Shown piece after piece: positions 33,136 through 42,907 of a stretch of DNA of 64,000 nt; position 1 is the stretch's first letter; the number at the start of each line of letters is the position of its first letter. Both the position numbers and the translations under genes were made by a program. Below the pieces are notes generated by a model. The model did not search any database, was not told where the DNA came from, and was given only the letters and a program-made list of their open reading frames with translations. Source of the stretch: CAVXSP01 sp963764505 (lineage in GTDB: Bacteria; Acidobacteriota; Vicinamibacteria; Vicinamibacterales; SCN-69-37); assembly GCA_963764505.1 (NCBI GenBank), contig CAVXSP010000001.1:3720001-3784000 (forward strand). Direction: 5' to 3'.

Positions 33136-35856
33136 TTGGCCACTGTGAGGATGTACAAGGTCGCGGAGCTTCTGGGCATGTCGAGCCCCGAGGCAATCAA
33201 CCTGCTCAAGCAGGACACGGGAATCGAGGTGAAGAGCGCCTCGAGCTCGATCGAGGAGATCGTCGCGCGGCAGTTCGTCGAACGGCATGCCCGCAGACGG
33301 CAGATCACGCTGCCGGGCGGACCGCTGTTCGTCGAGAGCTCCGCGCCCGTGCGGAAATCCGGCGGGAAGCCGGCCAAGGCGTCCACCGAGCCGCCGAAGC
33401 CCACCGCGCCGACGCTGCGTCCGCGGCTCATCAAGACGATCAAGCCAGTGCCCACGGCCGAGCCCGCTGAAGAGGCGGCGGCGGTCGCCGCTGAACCGGA
33501 AGTCGCAGCGCCCGCCGAGCCGCCGCAGGCTCCTCAGGTCGAGGCGCCGGCGGCCGCGGTCGAGATCCCCGCGCCCCCGTCCGAGCCGCAAGTCGAAACG
33601 CCCGCGCCGGCGGCGCCGCCGATTGCCGAACCCGCGCCACCATCCGACGTCGCGCCTGCCGCGGCCGCACCTGCCCCGCCGCCGTCCGCCCACAGCGCGC
33701 CCCCGGCGCGCCCGGCCCGGCCGGTGCCGCCCACCCGGCGGCTGCGGATCGAGGACCCGGTCACCGGCGAGGCGCCGGCCGCGCGGCCAATCCCTCCGCG
33801 TCCCATCATTCGACCGCCCCAACCCGGCCCGCCGGCCGGCCGGCCGCTGCCGACTGGCCCGGGCGCGCCGCGTCCGGCGCTCGCTCGTCCGGTCGGCCCC
33901 GCGCCGCGGACTCCGCTGGGCGGGCCGCGCCCGCTGCCGTCGCAGCCCATTCGTCCCTCGTCGCCATTTCCCGGCCGGCCTCCCGGTCAGCCCGGCCGCC
34001 CACCGTTTCGGCCGGTGGCGCCGCGTTCCCGGACCGGGCCCCGCCGCGACGAACGGCCCGCGGCATCGGCGGTGCAGGAAGCGCCGCCGCCCATCACGAA
34101 GCTCATTACCCTGGCGGAGGGCATGACGGTCAAGGATCTCGCGGACAAGCTCGAGGTCAAGGTGAAGGACGTGCTGAAGAAGCTGATGGACCGGCGGATG
34201 ATGCTGACCATCAACTCGACGCTCGACGCGGCGACGGCCCAGCTCATCGCGCGAGATTTCGGCGCCGAGGTGCTGATCCGCAGCTTCGAGGAGGAGCTCA
34301 CCGAGGTTGCCGGCGAGGCTTCCACGCCGGAGAACATCGTGGCCCGCGCCCCGGTCGTGACCGTCATGGGCCACGTCGACCATGGCAAGACGACGCTGCT
34401 CGACGCGATCCGGCAGGCGGACGTCGCGGGCGGCGAGGCCGGCGGGATCACGCAGCACATCGGCGCCTACAGCGTCCAGGTGAACGGCCGGCGGGTGGTG
34501 TTCCTCGACACGCCGGGCCACGAGGCGTTCACGATGATGCGCGCGCGCGGCGCCCGCGTGACGGACATCGTCATCCTGGTCGTCGCCGCCGACGATGGCG
34601 TGATGCCGCAGACGCGCGAGGCGATCGACCACGCGCGCGCGGCGAACGTGCCGATCGTCGTCGCCGTGAACAAGATCGACAAGGCCGACGCGAACCCGGA
34701 ACGGGTCAAGCGCGAGCTGTCGGACATCGGATTGATGCCGGAGGAATGGGGCGGCACCACCGTCACGGTCGATGTGTCGGCCCGCCAGCGCAAGAACCTC
34801 GACCATCTCCTCGAGATGCTGCTGCTCGTCGCGGATCTCGCCGATCTGAAGGCCGATCCGTCCCGCATGGGGCAGGGCACCGTCCTCGAGTCCCGTCTCG
34901 ACAAGGGCCGCGGACCCGTCGCCACCGTGCTGGTGCAGAACGGCACGCTCCGCGAGGGCGACCTGTTCATCGCGGGGACCGTCGACGGCAAGGTGCGCGC
35001 GATGTTCGACTACACGGGCCGCAAGGTGAAGGACGCGGGCCCGTCGACGCCGGTCGAGGTGCTGGGCCTGTCGTCGCCGCCGCAGCCCGGCGACACGTTC
35101 CAGGTGGTCGACGATCCGATCAAGGCGCGGCAGGTCGTGACCTACCGCCAGGCGCGGGCCAAGGAACGGGCGCTCGGCGTCCGGGGCGGCCGCCTGACGC
35201 TGGAGTCGCTCCAGCAGCAGATGGCGGACGGCGCGATCAAGGAGCTGCCGATCATCATCAAGGCCGACGTGCAGGGCTCCGCGGAGGTGCTGGCCGACAC
35301 GCTGCAGAAGCTCAGTGACGACCGCGTGAAGGTCCGCATCATCCACACGGGCGTCGGCGCGATCAACGAATCGGACGTGCTCCTGGCGACGGCCTCGAAC
35401 GCCATCATCATCGGCTTCAACGTCCGGCCGGATCGCAACGCCTCGGATGTCGCGGAGCGTGAGAAGGTCGAGATCCGCCTGCACTCGATCATCTACAACG
35501 TCACCGACGAGATGAAGAAGGCCATGCTCGGGCTGCTCGAACCGACCGTCAAGGAGACCCGGCTCGGCGTCGCCGAGATCCGTCAGATCTTCAAGACGCC
35601 GAAAGTCGGCACCGTCGCCGGCTGTCAGGTCATCGACGGGACGATCCGGCGCGGCGGCGAGTCCCAGGCGCGACTGCTCCGCGACAACGTGGTCGTCTGG
35701 CAGGGCAAGCTGGGGTCGCTCCGACGCTTCAAGGACGACGTCAGCGAAGTGAAGGCCGGGCTGGAGTGCGGCATCACGCTCGAGCGGTTCAACGACGTCA
35801 AAGCCGGCGACGTGATCGAGGTGTTCGTGATGGAGCGCATCGCGCAGACGGTCTAG
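33136..35856 (+). CDS. infB: Translation initiation factor IF-2
   Basis: 906 residues from a TTG at 33136, supported by AAGGAG seven bases upstream. N-terminal IF2_N helices (VRMYKVAELLGMSSPEAINLL), a long Pro/Ala-rich linker (about 70-315), a second IF2_N (LAEGMTVKDLADKLEV), then the GTPase domain: GHVDHGKTTLLDAIR (G1), GGITQHIG (G2), DTPGHEAF (G3), NKIDKADA (G4) and domains II-IV with the C-terminal fMet-tRNA-binding part. The linker is unusually proline-rich. Frequently a ylxR gene lies between nusA and infB; here there are only 51 bases with no gene. It places initiator tRNA on the 30S subunit. Confidence 0.95.
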   Translation: MATVRMYKVAELLGMSSPEAINLLKQDTGIEVKSASSSIEEIVARQFVERHARRRQITLPGGPLFVESSAPVRKSGGKPAKASTEPPKPTAPTLRPRLIKTIKPVPTAEPAEEAAAVAAEPEVAAPAEPPQAPQVEAPAAAVEIPAPPSEPQVETPAPAAPPIAEPAPPSDVAPAAAAPAPPPSAHSAPPARPARPVPPTRRLRIEDPVTGEAPAARPIPPRPIIRPPQPGPPAGRPLPTGPGAPRPALARPVGPAPRTPLGGPRPLPSQPIRPSSPFPGRPPGQPGRPPFRPVAPRSRTGPRRDERPAASAVQEAPPPITKLITLAEGMTVKDLADKLEVKVKDVLKKLMDRRMMLTINSTLDAATAQLIARDFGAEVLIRSFEEELTEVAGEASTPENIVARAPVVTVMGHVDHGKTTLLDAIRQADVAGGEAGGITQHIGAYSVQVNGRRVVFLDTPGHEAFTMMRARGARVTDIVILVVAADDGVMPQTREAIDHARAANVPIVVAVNKIDKADANPERVKRELSDIGLMPEEWGGTTVTVDVSARQRKNLDHLLEMLLLVADLADLKADPSRMGQGTVLESRLDKGRGPVATVLVQNGTLREGDLFIAGTVDGKVRAMFDYTGRKVKDAGPSTPVEVLGLSSPPQPGDTFQVVDDPIKARQVVTYRQARAKERALGVRGGRLTLESLQQQMADGAIKELPIIIKADVQGSAEVLADTLQKLSDDRVKVRIIHTGVGAINESDVLLATASNAIIIGFNVRPDRNASDVAEREKVEIRLHSIIYNVTDEMKKAMLGLLEPTVKETRLGVAEIRQIFKTPKVGTVAGCQVIDGTIRRGGESQARLLRDNVVVWQGKLGSLRRFKDDVSEVKAGLECGITLERFNDVKAGDVIEVFVMERIAQTV

Positions 35857-35876
35857 GCTTCGGGCTTCGGGCTAAC

Positions 35877-35993
35877 GCGGTTTCGGGAATCGTGTCGTGG
35901 GCTGTAGGCCCGAATTCGAGCAGCGCGCCGCTTTGGTGGCGCGCGAGATCGCGAGTGAGGGCCAACAGCGCACGACACGATTCCCGAAACCGC
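35877..35993. repeat. 117-bp element with perfect 23-bp terminal inverted repeats
   Basis: Arms at 35877-35899 and 35971-35993 are exact reverse complements (GCGGTTTCGGGAATCGTGTC then GTG). The 71-base centre includes its own stem GCGCGCC/GGCGCGC. GGCTTCGGGCTTCGGGCT just before it (35857-35873) belongs to the other repeat family. It sits inside the gap between infB and the DUF503 gene. A third copy of the arm is at 17418-17443. It resembles a MITE or REP-doublet. Confidence 0.85.
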
Positions 35994-36001
35994 TGTAGAC
36001 G

Positions 36002-36283
36002 ATGACGATCGCGCTCCTGTCGCTCGAGATGTTCCTCCCCGCCTCGCAGTCGCTGAAGGACAAGCGGATGGTACTTCGCCGCCTCAAGGATCGGCTGGGC
36101 GCGTTCAACGTCGCGATCGCCGAAGTGGCGCACCAGGACCTCTGGCAGCGTGCAGGGCTGGGCGTCGTGACCGTCGCGACCTCCGACGAAATGGCGGAGA
36201 AGACGCTGTCGTCGGTCCTGGACGAGATCGAGCGGCTGGAGCCCGGGCTCGTGACAGCGAGTCAAGTCGACTACTTGAGGTAA
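36002..36283 (+). CDS. DUF503 (YlxP-like) family protein
   Basis: 93 residues, the family's usual length. MTIALLSLEMFLPASQSLKDKRMVLRRL and VAIAEVAHQDLWQRAGLGVVTVA are the recognisable conserved segments (each shown in part). YlxP-type proteins are commonly encoded between infB and rbfA, as here, and are thought to take part in ribosome biogenesis; the biochemical role is not settled. The gene lies eight bases after the inverted-repeat element that separates it from infB, and 14 bases before rbfA. Confidence 0.87.
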   Translation: MTIALLSLEMFLPASQSLKDKRMVLRRLKDRLGAFNVAIAEVAHQDLWQRAGLGVVTVATSDEMAEKTLSSVLDEIERLEPGLVTASQVDYLR

Positions 36284-36297
36284 ATTTCCAATCTCCC

Positions 36298-36738
36298 ATG
36301 CCTCAAGGCCAACGTCCCGATCGGGTCGGCGAAGAGATCCGTCAGGAACTGTCGCGCGCGCTCGCCCGCCACGTGCACGACCCGGGTATCGGGTTCATCA
36401 CGCTCACGCGCGTCAAGGTCTCTCCCGACCTGCAGGTCGCACGCGTCTACTACACGACGCTGGGCGACGAGAAGGCGCGGCGCGAGACCCGGCGTGCGCT
36501 GGAGCGCGCGACGCCGTTCCTCCGCCGCGTCATCGGGGCCGCGATCAGGCTGCGCCGCGTGCCGGAACTGCACTTCCACTTCGACGAGGAGATCGAGCGT
36601 CAGGATCGCATCGAGAAGATCCTGCTCGACCTCCAGCACGAGCGCGAGGAGCGTCAGGCGCGCGGAGTGGAGGAGGCGGAGTCGATGGACCCGGAAGCGC
36701 CGGAGGACGGCGGCGAGACGGACAAGGAACCCTCTTGA
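36298..36738 (+). CDS. rbfA: 30S ribosome-binding factor RbfA
   Basis: 146 residues. KH-like fold: RPDRVGEEIRQELSRALARHVHDPGIGFITLTRVKVSPDL (seen in parts), ARVYYTTLGDE, RRVIGAAIRLRRVPELHFHFDEEI. Binds helix 1 of 16S rRNA during late 30S maturation. An acidic 25-residue tail is longer than in E. coli. Its TGA overlaps the TTG start of nrnA (TTGA), so the two are translationally coupled. Confidence 0.93.
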   Translation: MPQGQRPDRVGEEIRQELSRALARHVHDPGIGFITLTRVKVSPDLQVARVYYTTLGDEKARRETRRALERATPFLRRVIGAAIRLRRVPELHFHFDEEIERQDRIEKILLDLQHEREERQARGVEEAESMDPEAPEDGGETDKEPS

Positions 36739-37724
36739 GCGGCTCCGCATCCGAGGTCGCCAGGGCCATCCTGGAGCGGCACTCGTTCATCCTGACCTCC
36801 CACGCCCGTCCCGACGGCGACGCGGTCGGATCGCAACTGGCCCTGGCGCTCGCGCTCGACCGGCTGGGGAAGACCGTCCGGCTGATCGACCGCGATCCGG
36901 TGCCGTCGCCGTACCGGAGGTTTCCCGGCGTGGATCGCATCGAGATCGCGGACCGCGTCGATGACGCGCGCGCGGCGGACGCGGCCATCGTGCTCGAGTG
37001 CGCCACCCTGTCTCGCCCCGAGGTGGCCGGGCTCGAGTCGTTGTTCGTGATCAACATCGACCATCACGCCGGGAACACGATGTACGGCGCGGTGAACTGG
37101 TTCGACGAGACGGCGGCCGCGTGCGGGGAGATGGTGGCGGATCTCGTCGACGCCCTCGACGTCGGGTGGACGCCAGCGATGGCCTCGCACCTGTATCTCG
37201 CCATCGCCACCGACACCGGAAGCTTCCGTTACGGAAATCTGACCGCCCGCACGTTCGAAACGTGCCGACGTATCGCCGTGACGGGCGTGGAGCCGGCGCT
37301 CCTGTCCCGGCAGATCTTCGACAGCTACCGCGTCGGCCGGGTCAGGCTGACCGGCGCTCTGCTCAATGCCATGGAACTGCACGATCACGACAGGCTCGCG
37401 GTGCTGTACCTGGACGACGCGCTGCTCGCTGCCTGCGATGCGACCGTCGACGACACGGAGGGTCTCGTCAATCTGCCTCTCGGCGCCGAGGGCATCGTCG
37501 CCACCGCGCTGTTCAAGAAACAGGCGGACGGCGGCCATCGCGTCAGCCTGCGGTCCAAGGGCGCGGTCGATGTGCGCACCGTCGCCCGGCTCTGGGGCGG
37601 CGGCGGACACACGAACGCTGCCGGGTGTACCGTGCGCGGCGAGTACCTCGACGCAAAGAGCGCCATGATCGAAGCCGTGGGGATCGCGATCCAGGCCGCC
37701 GATGAGCAAGCACAGCGGGCCTGA
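36735..37724 (+). CDS. nrnA: Bifunctional oligoribonuclease/PAP phosphatase (DHH family)
   Basis: 329 residues from a TTG overlapping the rbfA stop. DHH motifs are present: SHARPDGDAVGSQLAL (motif I with the metal Asp), a CATLSRPE motif II segment, NIDHHAGN (motif III, DHH) and ATDTGSFRYGN (motif IV); the DHHA1 domain ends with GGGGHTNAAG. NrnA degrades nanoRNAs of 2-5 nt and dephosphorylates 3'-phosphoadenosine 5'-phosphate. It commonly sits next to rbfA and truB, as here. It overlaps truB by one base (TGATG). Confidence 0.9.
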   Translation: MSGSASEVARAILERHSFILTSHARPDGDAVGSQLALALALDRLGKTVRLIDRDPVPSPYRRFPGVDRIEIADRVDDARAADAAIVLECATLSRPEVAGLESLFVINIDHHAGNTMYGAVNWFDETAAACGEMVADLVDALDVGWTPAMASHLYLAIATDTGSFRYGNLTARTFETCRRIAVTGVEPALLSRQIFDSYRVGRVRLTGALLNAMELHDHDRLAVLYLDDALLAACDATVDDTEGLVNLPLGAEGIVATALFKKQADGGHRVSLRSKGAVDVRTVARLWGGGGHTNAAGCTVRGEYLDAKSAMIEAVGIAIQAADEQAQRA

Positions 37725-38620
37725 TGGACGGCGTCCTGCTCATCGACAAACCGTCGGGGCCCACGTCGCATGACGTCGTTGCGCGCCTCCGGCGCACGAC
37801 GGGCGAGCGGAGCGTCGGGCACGCGGGCACGCTCGATCCGCGGGCGACGGGTCTGCTGGTGCTCGCCTTCGGCCGCGCCACGCGGCTGGCCGGACTGCTG
37901 ACGAGCGGAGACAAGTCGTACGACGCGACCATTCGCCTCGGGATCATGACCGATAGCGGCGATGCCGACGGCCAGCCGATTGGCGAGCCGGCCCGGCGGG
38001 TGCCCGACACGGACGCCGTCCTCGCAGCGCTCGACCACTTCCGCGGCACGTTCGATCAGGTTCCGCACGCCTACTCGGCCAAGCGCGTCGGGGGCGTCAA
38101 GGCGTACGAGCTGGCGCGGCAGGCCCGGCCCGTGGCCCTCGCGCCCGTGCAGGTCACGGTGCGAACGCTCGAGCCGCTCGGGCAGGCAGGCGACTGCCTT
38201 CAGCTCCGGATCACGGCGACGGCCGGCTTCTACGTCCGGGCACTCGCCCGCGATCTCGGCGAGCGGCTCGGATGCGGCGCGCACCTGGCCGCCCTGCGGC
38301 GCACGGGCAGTGGCACGTTCCGCCTCGCCGGCGCGCTCGCCCTCGAGGAGGCCGAGCGGCTCGGACTCGGCCTTTCGGAGAGGCTCATCGCGCCGGCCGA
38401 CGCCCTGCCGGAGCTGCCGGCCATGGAGCTCACCGAGGCGGGCCTGGTCCGCGCCGCCCACGGCAACTGGATCACCCCGGAGCACCTGGCGCCGGGGTCG
38501 AGGGTGGTGCCGCCTGGAGCGGTCAAGGTCCGGCTGCTCGGGGCCGGTGGGCGCCTGGTGGCGCTGGCCGAGGCGCGGGGGGGCGCTTTGCACCCCGTCG
38601 TCGTCCTCGGATACCATTAG
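37724..38620 (+). CDS. truB: tRNA pseudouridine(55) synthase TruB
   Basis: 298 residues. GVLLIDKPSGPTSHDVV, then HAGTLDPRATGLLVL with the catalytic Asp, YSAKRVGGVKAYELAR, and GFYVRALARDLGERLGCGAHLAALRRTGSG are characteristic. Makes the T-loop pseudouridine-55 of tRNAs. The C-terminal PUA-like part is present (VRAAHGNWITPEHLAPG). Start ATG overlaps the nrnA stop by one base. A rpsO promoter is predicted in its last 30 bases. Confidence 0.94.
   Translation: MDGVLLIDKPSGPTSHDVVARLRRTTGERSVGHAGTLDPRATGLLVLAFGRATRLAGLLTSGDKSYDATIRLGIMTDSGDADGQPIGEPARRVPDTDAVLAALDHFRGTFDQVPHAYSAKRVGGVKAYELARQARPVALAPVQVTVRTLEPLGQAGDCLQLRITATAGFYVRALARDLGERLGCGAHLAALRRTGSGTFRLAGALALEEAERLGLGLSERLIAPADALPELPAMELTEAGLVRAAHGNWITPEHLAPGSRVVPPGAVKVRLLGAGGRLVALAEARGGALHPVVVLGYH
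38588..38617 (+). promoter_or_regulatory. Candidate rpsO promoter within the 3' end of truB
   Basis: TTGCAC (38588-38593), 18 bases and TACCAT (38612-38617). This would give rpsO a ~75-base leader, where S15 autoregulation acts in other bacteria. The leader has no pseudoknot I can assign by eye. Confidence 0.45.
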
Positions 38621-38697
38621 ATCCTTATGCCTGTCGCAATTACGGCGGTGTGGTCGCGCCCGCGCGCGTTCTGGGCCGCGCGTGGAGGAATCAGCAC

Positions 38698-38964
38698 GTG
38701 CTGAGCAACGAACGGAAGGTCGAACTCATCAGCAGCTACCGGACGCACGAGACTGACACGGGATCCCCGGAAGTCCAGGTCGCGCTCCTCAGCGAACGCA
38801 TCAACTACCTCACGGAACATTTCAAGACACACGCCAAGGACCACCACTCTCGGCGCGGTCTGCTCAAACTGGTCGGCCAGCGGCGGCGGCTGCTCGACTA
38901 TCTCAAGGGCAAGGACGGCGATCGGTACTCCGAGCTGATCCGGCGTCTCGGAATCCGCAAGTAG
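38698..38964 (+). CDS. rpsO: 30S ribosomal protein S15
   Basis: 88 residues from a GTG at 38698 with GGAGG nine bases upstream. The four-helix S15 pattern is clear: SSYRTHETDTGSPEVQVALL, INYLTEHFKTHAKDHHSRRGLL (partly shown) and QRRRLLDYLKGKD, ending RRLGIRK. S15 binds 16S rRNA early in 30S platform assembly. It precedes pnp, the same order as in many bacteria. Confidence 0.96.
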   Translation: MLSNERKVELISSYRTHETDTGSPEVQVALLSERINYLTEHFKTHAKDHHSRRGLLKLVGQRRRLLDYLKGKDGDRYSELIRRLGIRK

Positions 38965-38971
38965 CCTTGCT

Positions 38972-38991
38972 CCGGGGGCGCGGGCCCCCGG
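38972..38991 (+). other. rpsO-pnp intercistronic stem-loop
   Basis: CCGGGGGC-GCGG-GCCCCCGG, an 8-bp stem eight bases after the rpsO stop and 35 bases before the pnp start. In E. coli the equivalent position carries a terminator and an RNase III processing stem through which PNPase represses itself. There is no strong U-run here, so partial termination or processing is inferred only. Confidence 0.55.
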
Positions 38992-39026
38992 CCGGTGTCT
39001 TTCTTCATTATTTTCCGAGCGGACTT

Positions 39027-41252
<2,226 letters not shown>

Positions 41253-41344
41253 CGCGACCGCGGGGCCTGTCACAGGCCTAAAGTCTCGCGCGTGCCAAAC
41301 CGATACGGTATGGGCAGCGTCTCACCACCAGGAGAGAGGTTCGC

Positions 41345-41743
41345 ATGCCCACCACTCCCCTCTTCCGACGGCTTCGCGTTCTGCTTCCCGCCCTGGTCCT
41401 GCTGATCAGTTTCGGCCTCGGGCTCGGCGCGCGCATGCAGAACAAGAAACAGTTCTCCGTGACCGCCCACAAGTACGGCTTCAAGGTCGACGGCGACGGA
41501 TCGGAGATTCACGTCAAGCAGGACGACCTCGTCCTCATCACCTTCTCCACCGAGGACATCCCGCACAGTTTCACGCTCGAAGACGAGACCTACCGGATCA
41601 TGCGGCGCGCCGAACCGGGAAAGCCGGTGACGGTGGAGTTCCGTGCGGACAAGCCCGGCCGTTTTCCGTTCAAGTGCACGCTGACGGCCGATCCGCGATG
41701 CAAGGAAATGGAAGGCTGGTTGGTCGTCGAAGGGAAGAACTGA
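41345..41743 (+). CDS. Secreted or membrane-anchored cupredoxin-like protein with atypical metal residues
   Basis: 132 residues with GAGAGAGG just upstream of the ATG. An N-terminal hydrophobic segment (about 12-28) acts as signal or anchor. The rest is a single cupredoxin barrel: KYGFKVDG, VKQDDLVLITFSTEDIPHSF and PGRFPFKCTL. Copper-type ligands His74, Cys111 and Met122 are present, but the Cys-x3-Cys-x3-His-x2-Met pattern of CuA is replaced by Cys111-x7-Cys119-x2-Met122, with no His between. It resembles small cytochrome-oxidase-subunit-II-like proteins of Acidobacteria. It may bind copper or be degenerate. A GGCCTG/CAGGCC hairpin lies upstream at 41264-41278. Confidence 0.72.
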   Translation: MPTTPLFRRLRVLLPALVLLISFGLGLGARMQNKKQFSVTAHKYGFKVDGDGSEIHVKQDDLVLITFSTEDIPHSFTLEDETYRIMRRAEPGKPVTVEFRADKPGRFPFKCTLTADPRCKEMEGWLVVEGKN

Positions 41744-41749
41744 CCGCGC

Positions 41750-42877
41750 TCAGGACCGGAAGGCCGCGCGCGCGAACCGCTCGGCCATCGCCAGCCGCTC
41801 GGCAACCGGCGGATGCCCGTGGAAGAACCAGCGCGTCAGCGTGGACGGCCGCTCCTCCGCGAGGTGCCGGGCGCTGAGCCGGCGAACGGCCGCCGCGAAG
41901 GCGCCGACCTCGCGGGTCTGCTCCAGGGCGAAGCGATCCGCGCGCCGCTCGTGGGCGCGCGACTGCGCGAGGCGCAGCGGCCGGGCCGCGACCCACACGC
42001 TGCCGGCCGCCAGCGCCACGAGCGGCAGCGCGGCAGGATCGGCCGGCCCCGTCAGGCCCAGCGCCGCTCCCGTTCGCGCGAGCACCGCCGCGGCCGCCCA
42101 GAAGCCCGCCGACAGGACCGCTCCATCGAGCGCCAGCCGCCGAACGAGGTCGTGACGTACGTGGTGGGCCAGCTCGTGCGCCACCACGACGGCGATCTCG
42201 TCGTCCGACCAGTCGCGCAGGAGCTCCGAGGCGACCAGCACCCGCCGTAGTCGGCCGGTGCCGGCCACGAGGGCCGTGGCGCGCGTCCCCGGCTCGAGGC
42301 GCCATTCGAGGATGTCCGAGACCGGCACGCCAGCCCTGCGGGCAATCTCCCGCAATCCAGACATCAGCGACGCCCGCCGGATCGGGCGCGTCTCGCCCGG
42401 GCGAAGAACGAAGGCAGACGCCACATGGACCGCGCCGAACAGGGCGAGGCCCGACAGCAGACCGGCGCCCGCCCACCAGGCCCCCCCGAGCCACTGTGCG
42501 GACAGACCGACGATCCCCGCCAGACCGAGCGCCGCGACGAGGCCGACCCAGACGGCGCGCACGTGGCCGGCCAGCAGCCCGGCCGCCGTGTCGTCTCTCC
42601 TGCCGAACCGACGCTCTACGAACAGGCCCAGGTACAGGACGGCCGGCATCGCGAGGACCGCCCACGAGACGGTCAGCAGGGCCGCGAAGGCCGCGGCGCT
42701 CACGGCGGGAGCCCATGCCGGCGGAGCCCAACGGCTCCCGGCCGAGGCCAGCCCCGCGAGCCAGCGGGACGCCTGGGTGAAGCTGATGGCCCCGAGCAGG
42801 GCGGCGGCGACCGACAGATCCGCGAGCCGCGCGCGGCGCGCCAATCGCTGGTAGCGAACCGACTTGGGTTCGTTCAT
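41750..42877 (-). CDS. M48-family zinc metalloprotease (HtpX/Ste24-like), membrane-bound
   Basis: 375 residues. Four or five hydrophobic segments occupy the N-terminal half. The catalytic zinc motif HELAHH lies in VVVAHELAHHVRHD and the third ligand in SRAHERRADRFAL. The C-terminus has HPPVAERLAMAERFA, the HPP-type motif of CAAX-protease-1/HtpX relatives. It probably degrades misfolded membrane proteins; it is longer than HtpX (~290) and closer to Ste24-like members. The convergent cupredoxin stop is six bases away. The gene is followed on the same strand upstream by smc, with only 30 bases between them. Confidence 0.87.
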   Translation of the reverse strand: MNEPKSVRYQRLARRARLADLSVAAALLGAISFTQASRWLAGLASAGSRWAPPAWAPAVSAAAFAALLTVSWAVLAMPAVLYLGLFVERRFGRRDDTAAGLLAGHVRAVWVGLVAALGLAGIVGLSAQWLGGAWWAGAGLLSGLALFGAVHVASAFVLRPGETRPIRRASLMSGLREIARRAGVPVSDILEWRLEPGTRATALVAGTGRLRRVLVASELLRDWSDDEIAVVVAHELAHHVRHDLVRRLALDGAVLSAGFWAAAAVLARTGAALGLTGPADPAALPLVALAAGSVWVAARPLRLAQSRAHERRADRFALEQTREVGAFAAAVRRLSARHLAEERPSTLTRWFFHGHPPVAERLAMAERFARAAFRS

Positions 42878-42907
42878 TGTTGGCGGCCCAGGGGCCCGAT
42901 CCGGCGC

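Noticed and set aside
31072..35484. A 1470-codon open frame on the reverse strand opposite rimP, nusA and infB
   Set aside because: It is antisense to three strongly conserved genes; the sequence is Arg/Asp/His-rich with no domains and is the expected mirror of GC-rich coding.
42400..42875. Hydrophobic N-terminal half of the M48 gene as a separate membrane protein
   Set aside because: One continuous frame; the segments belong to the membrane domain typical of this protease type.
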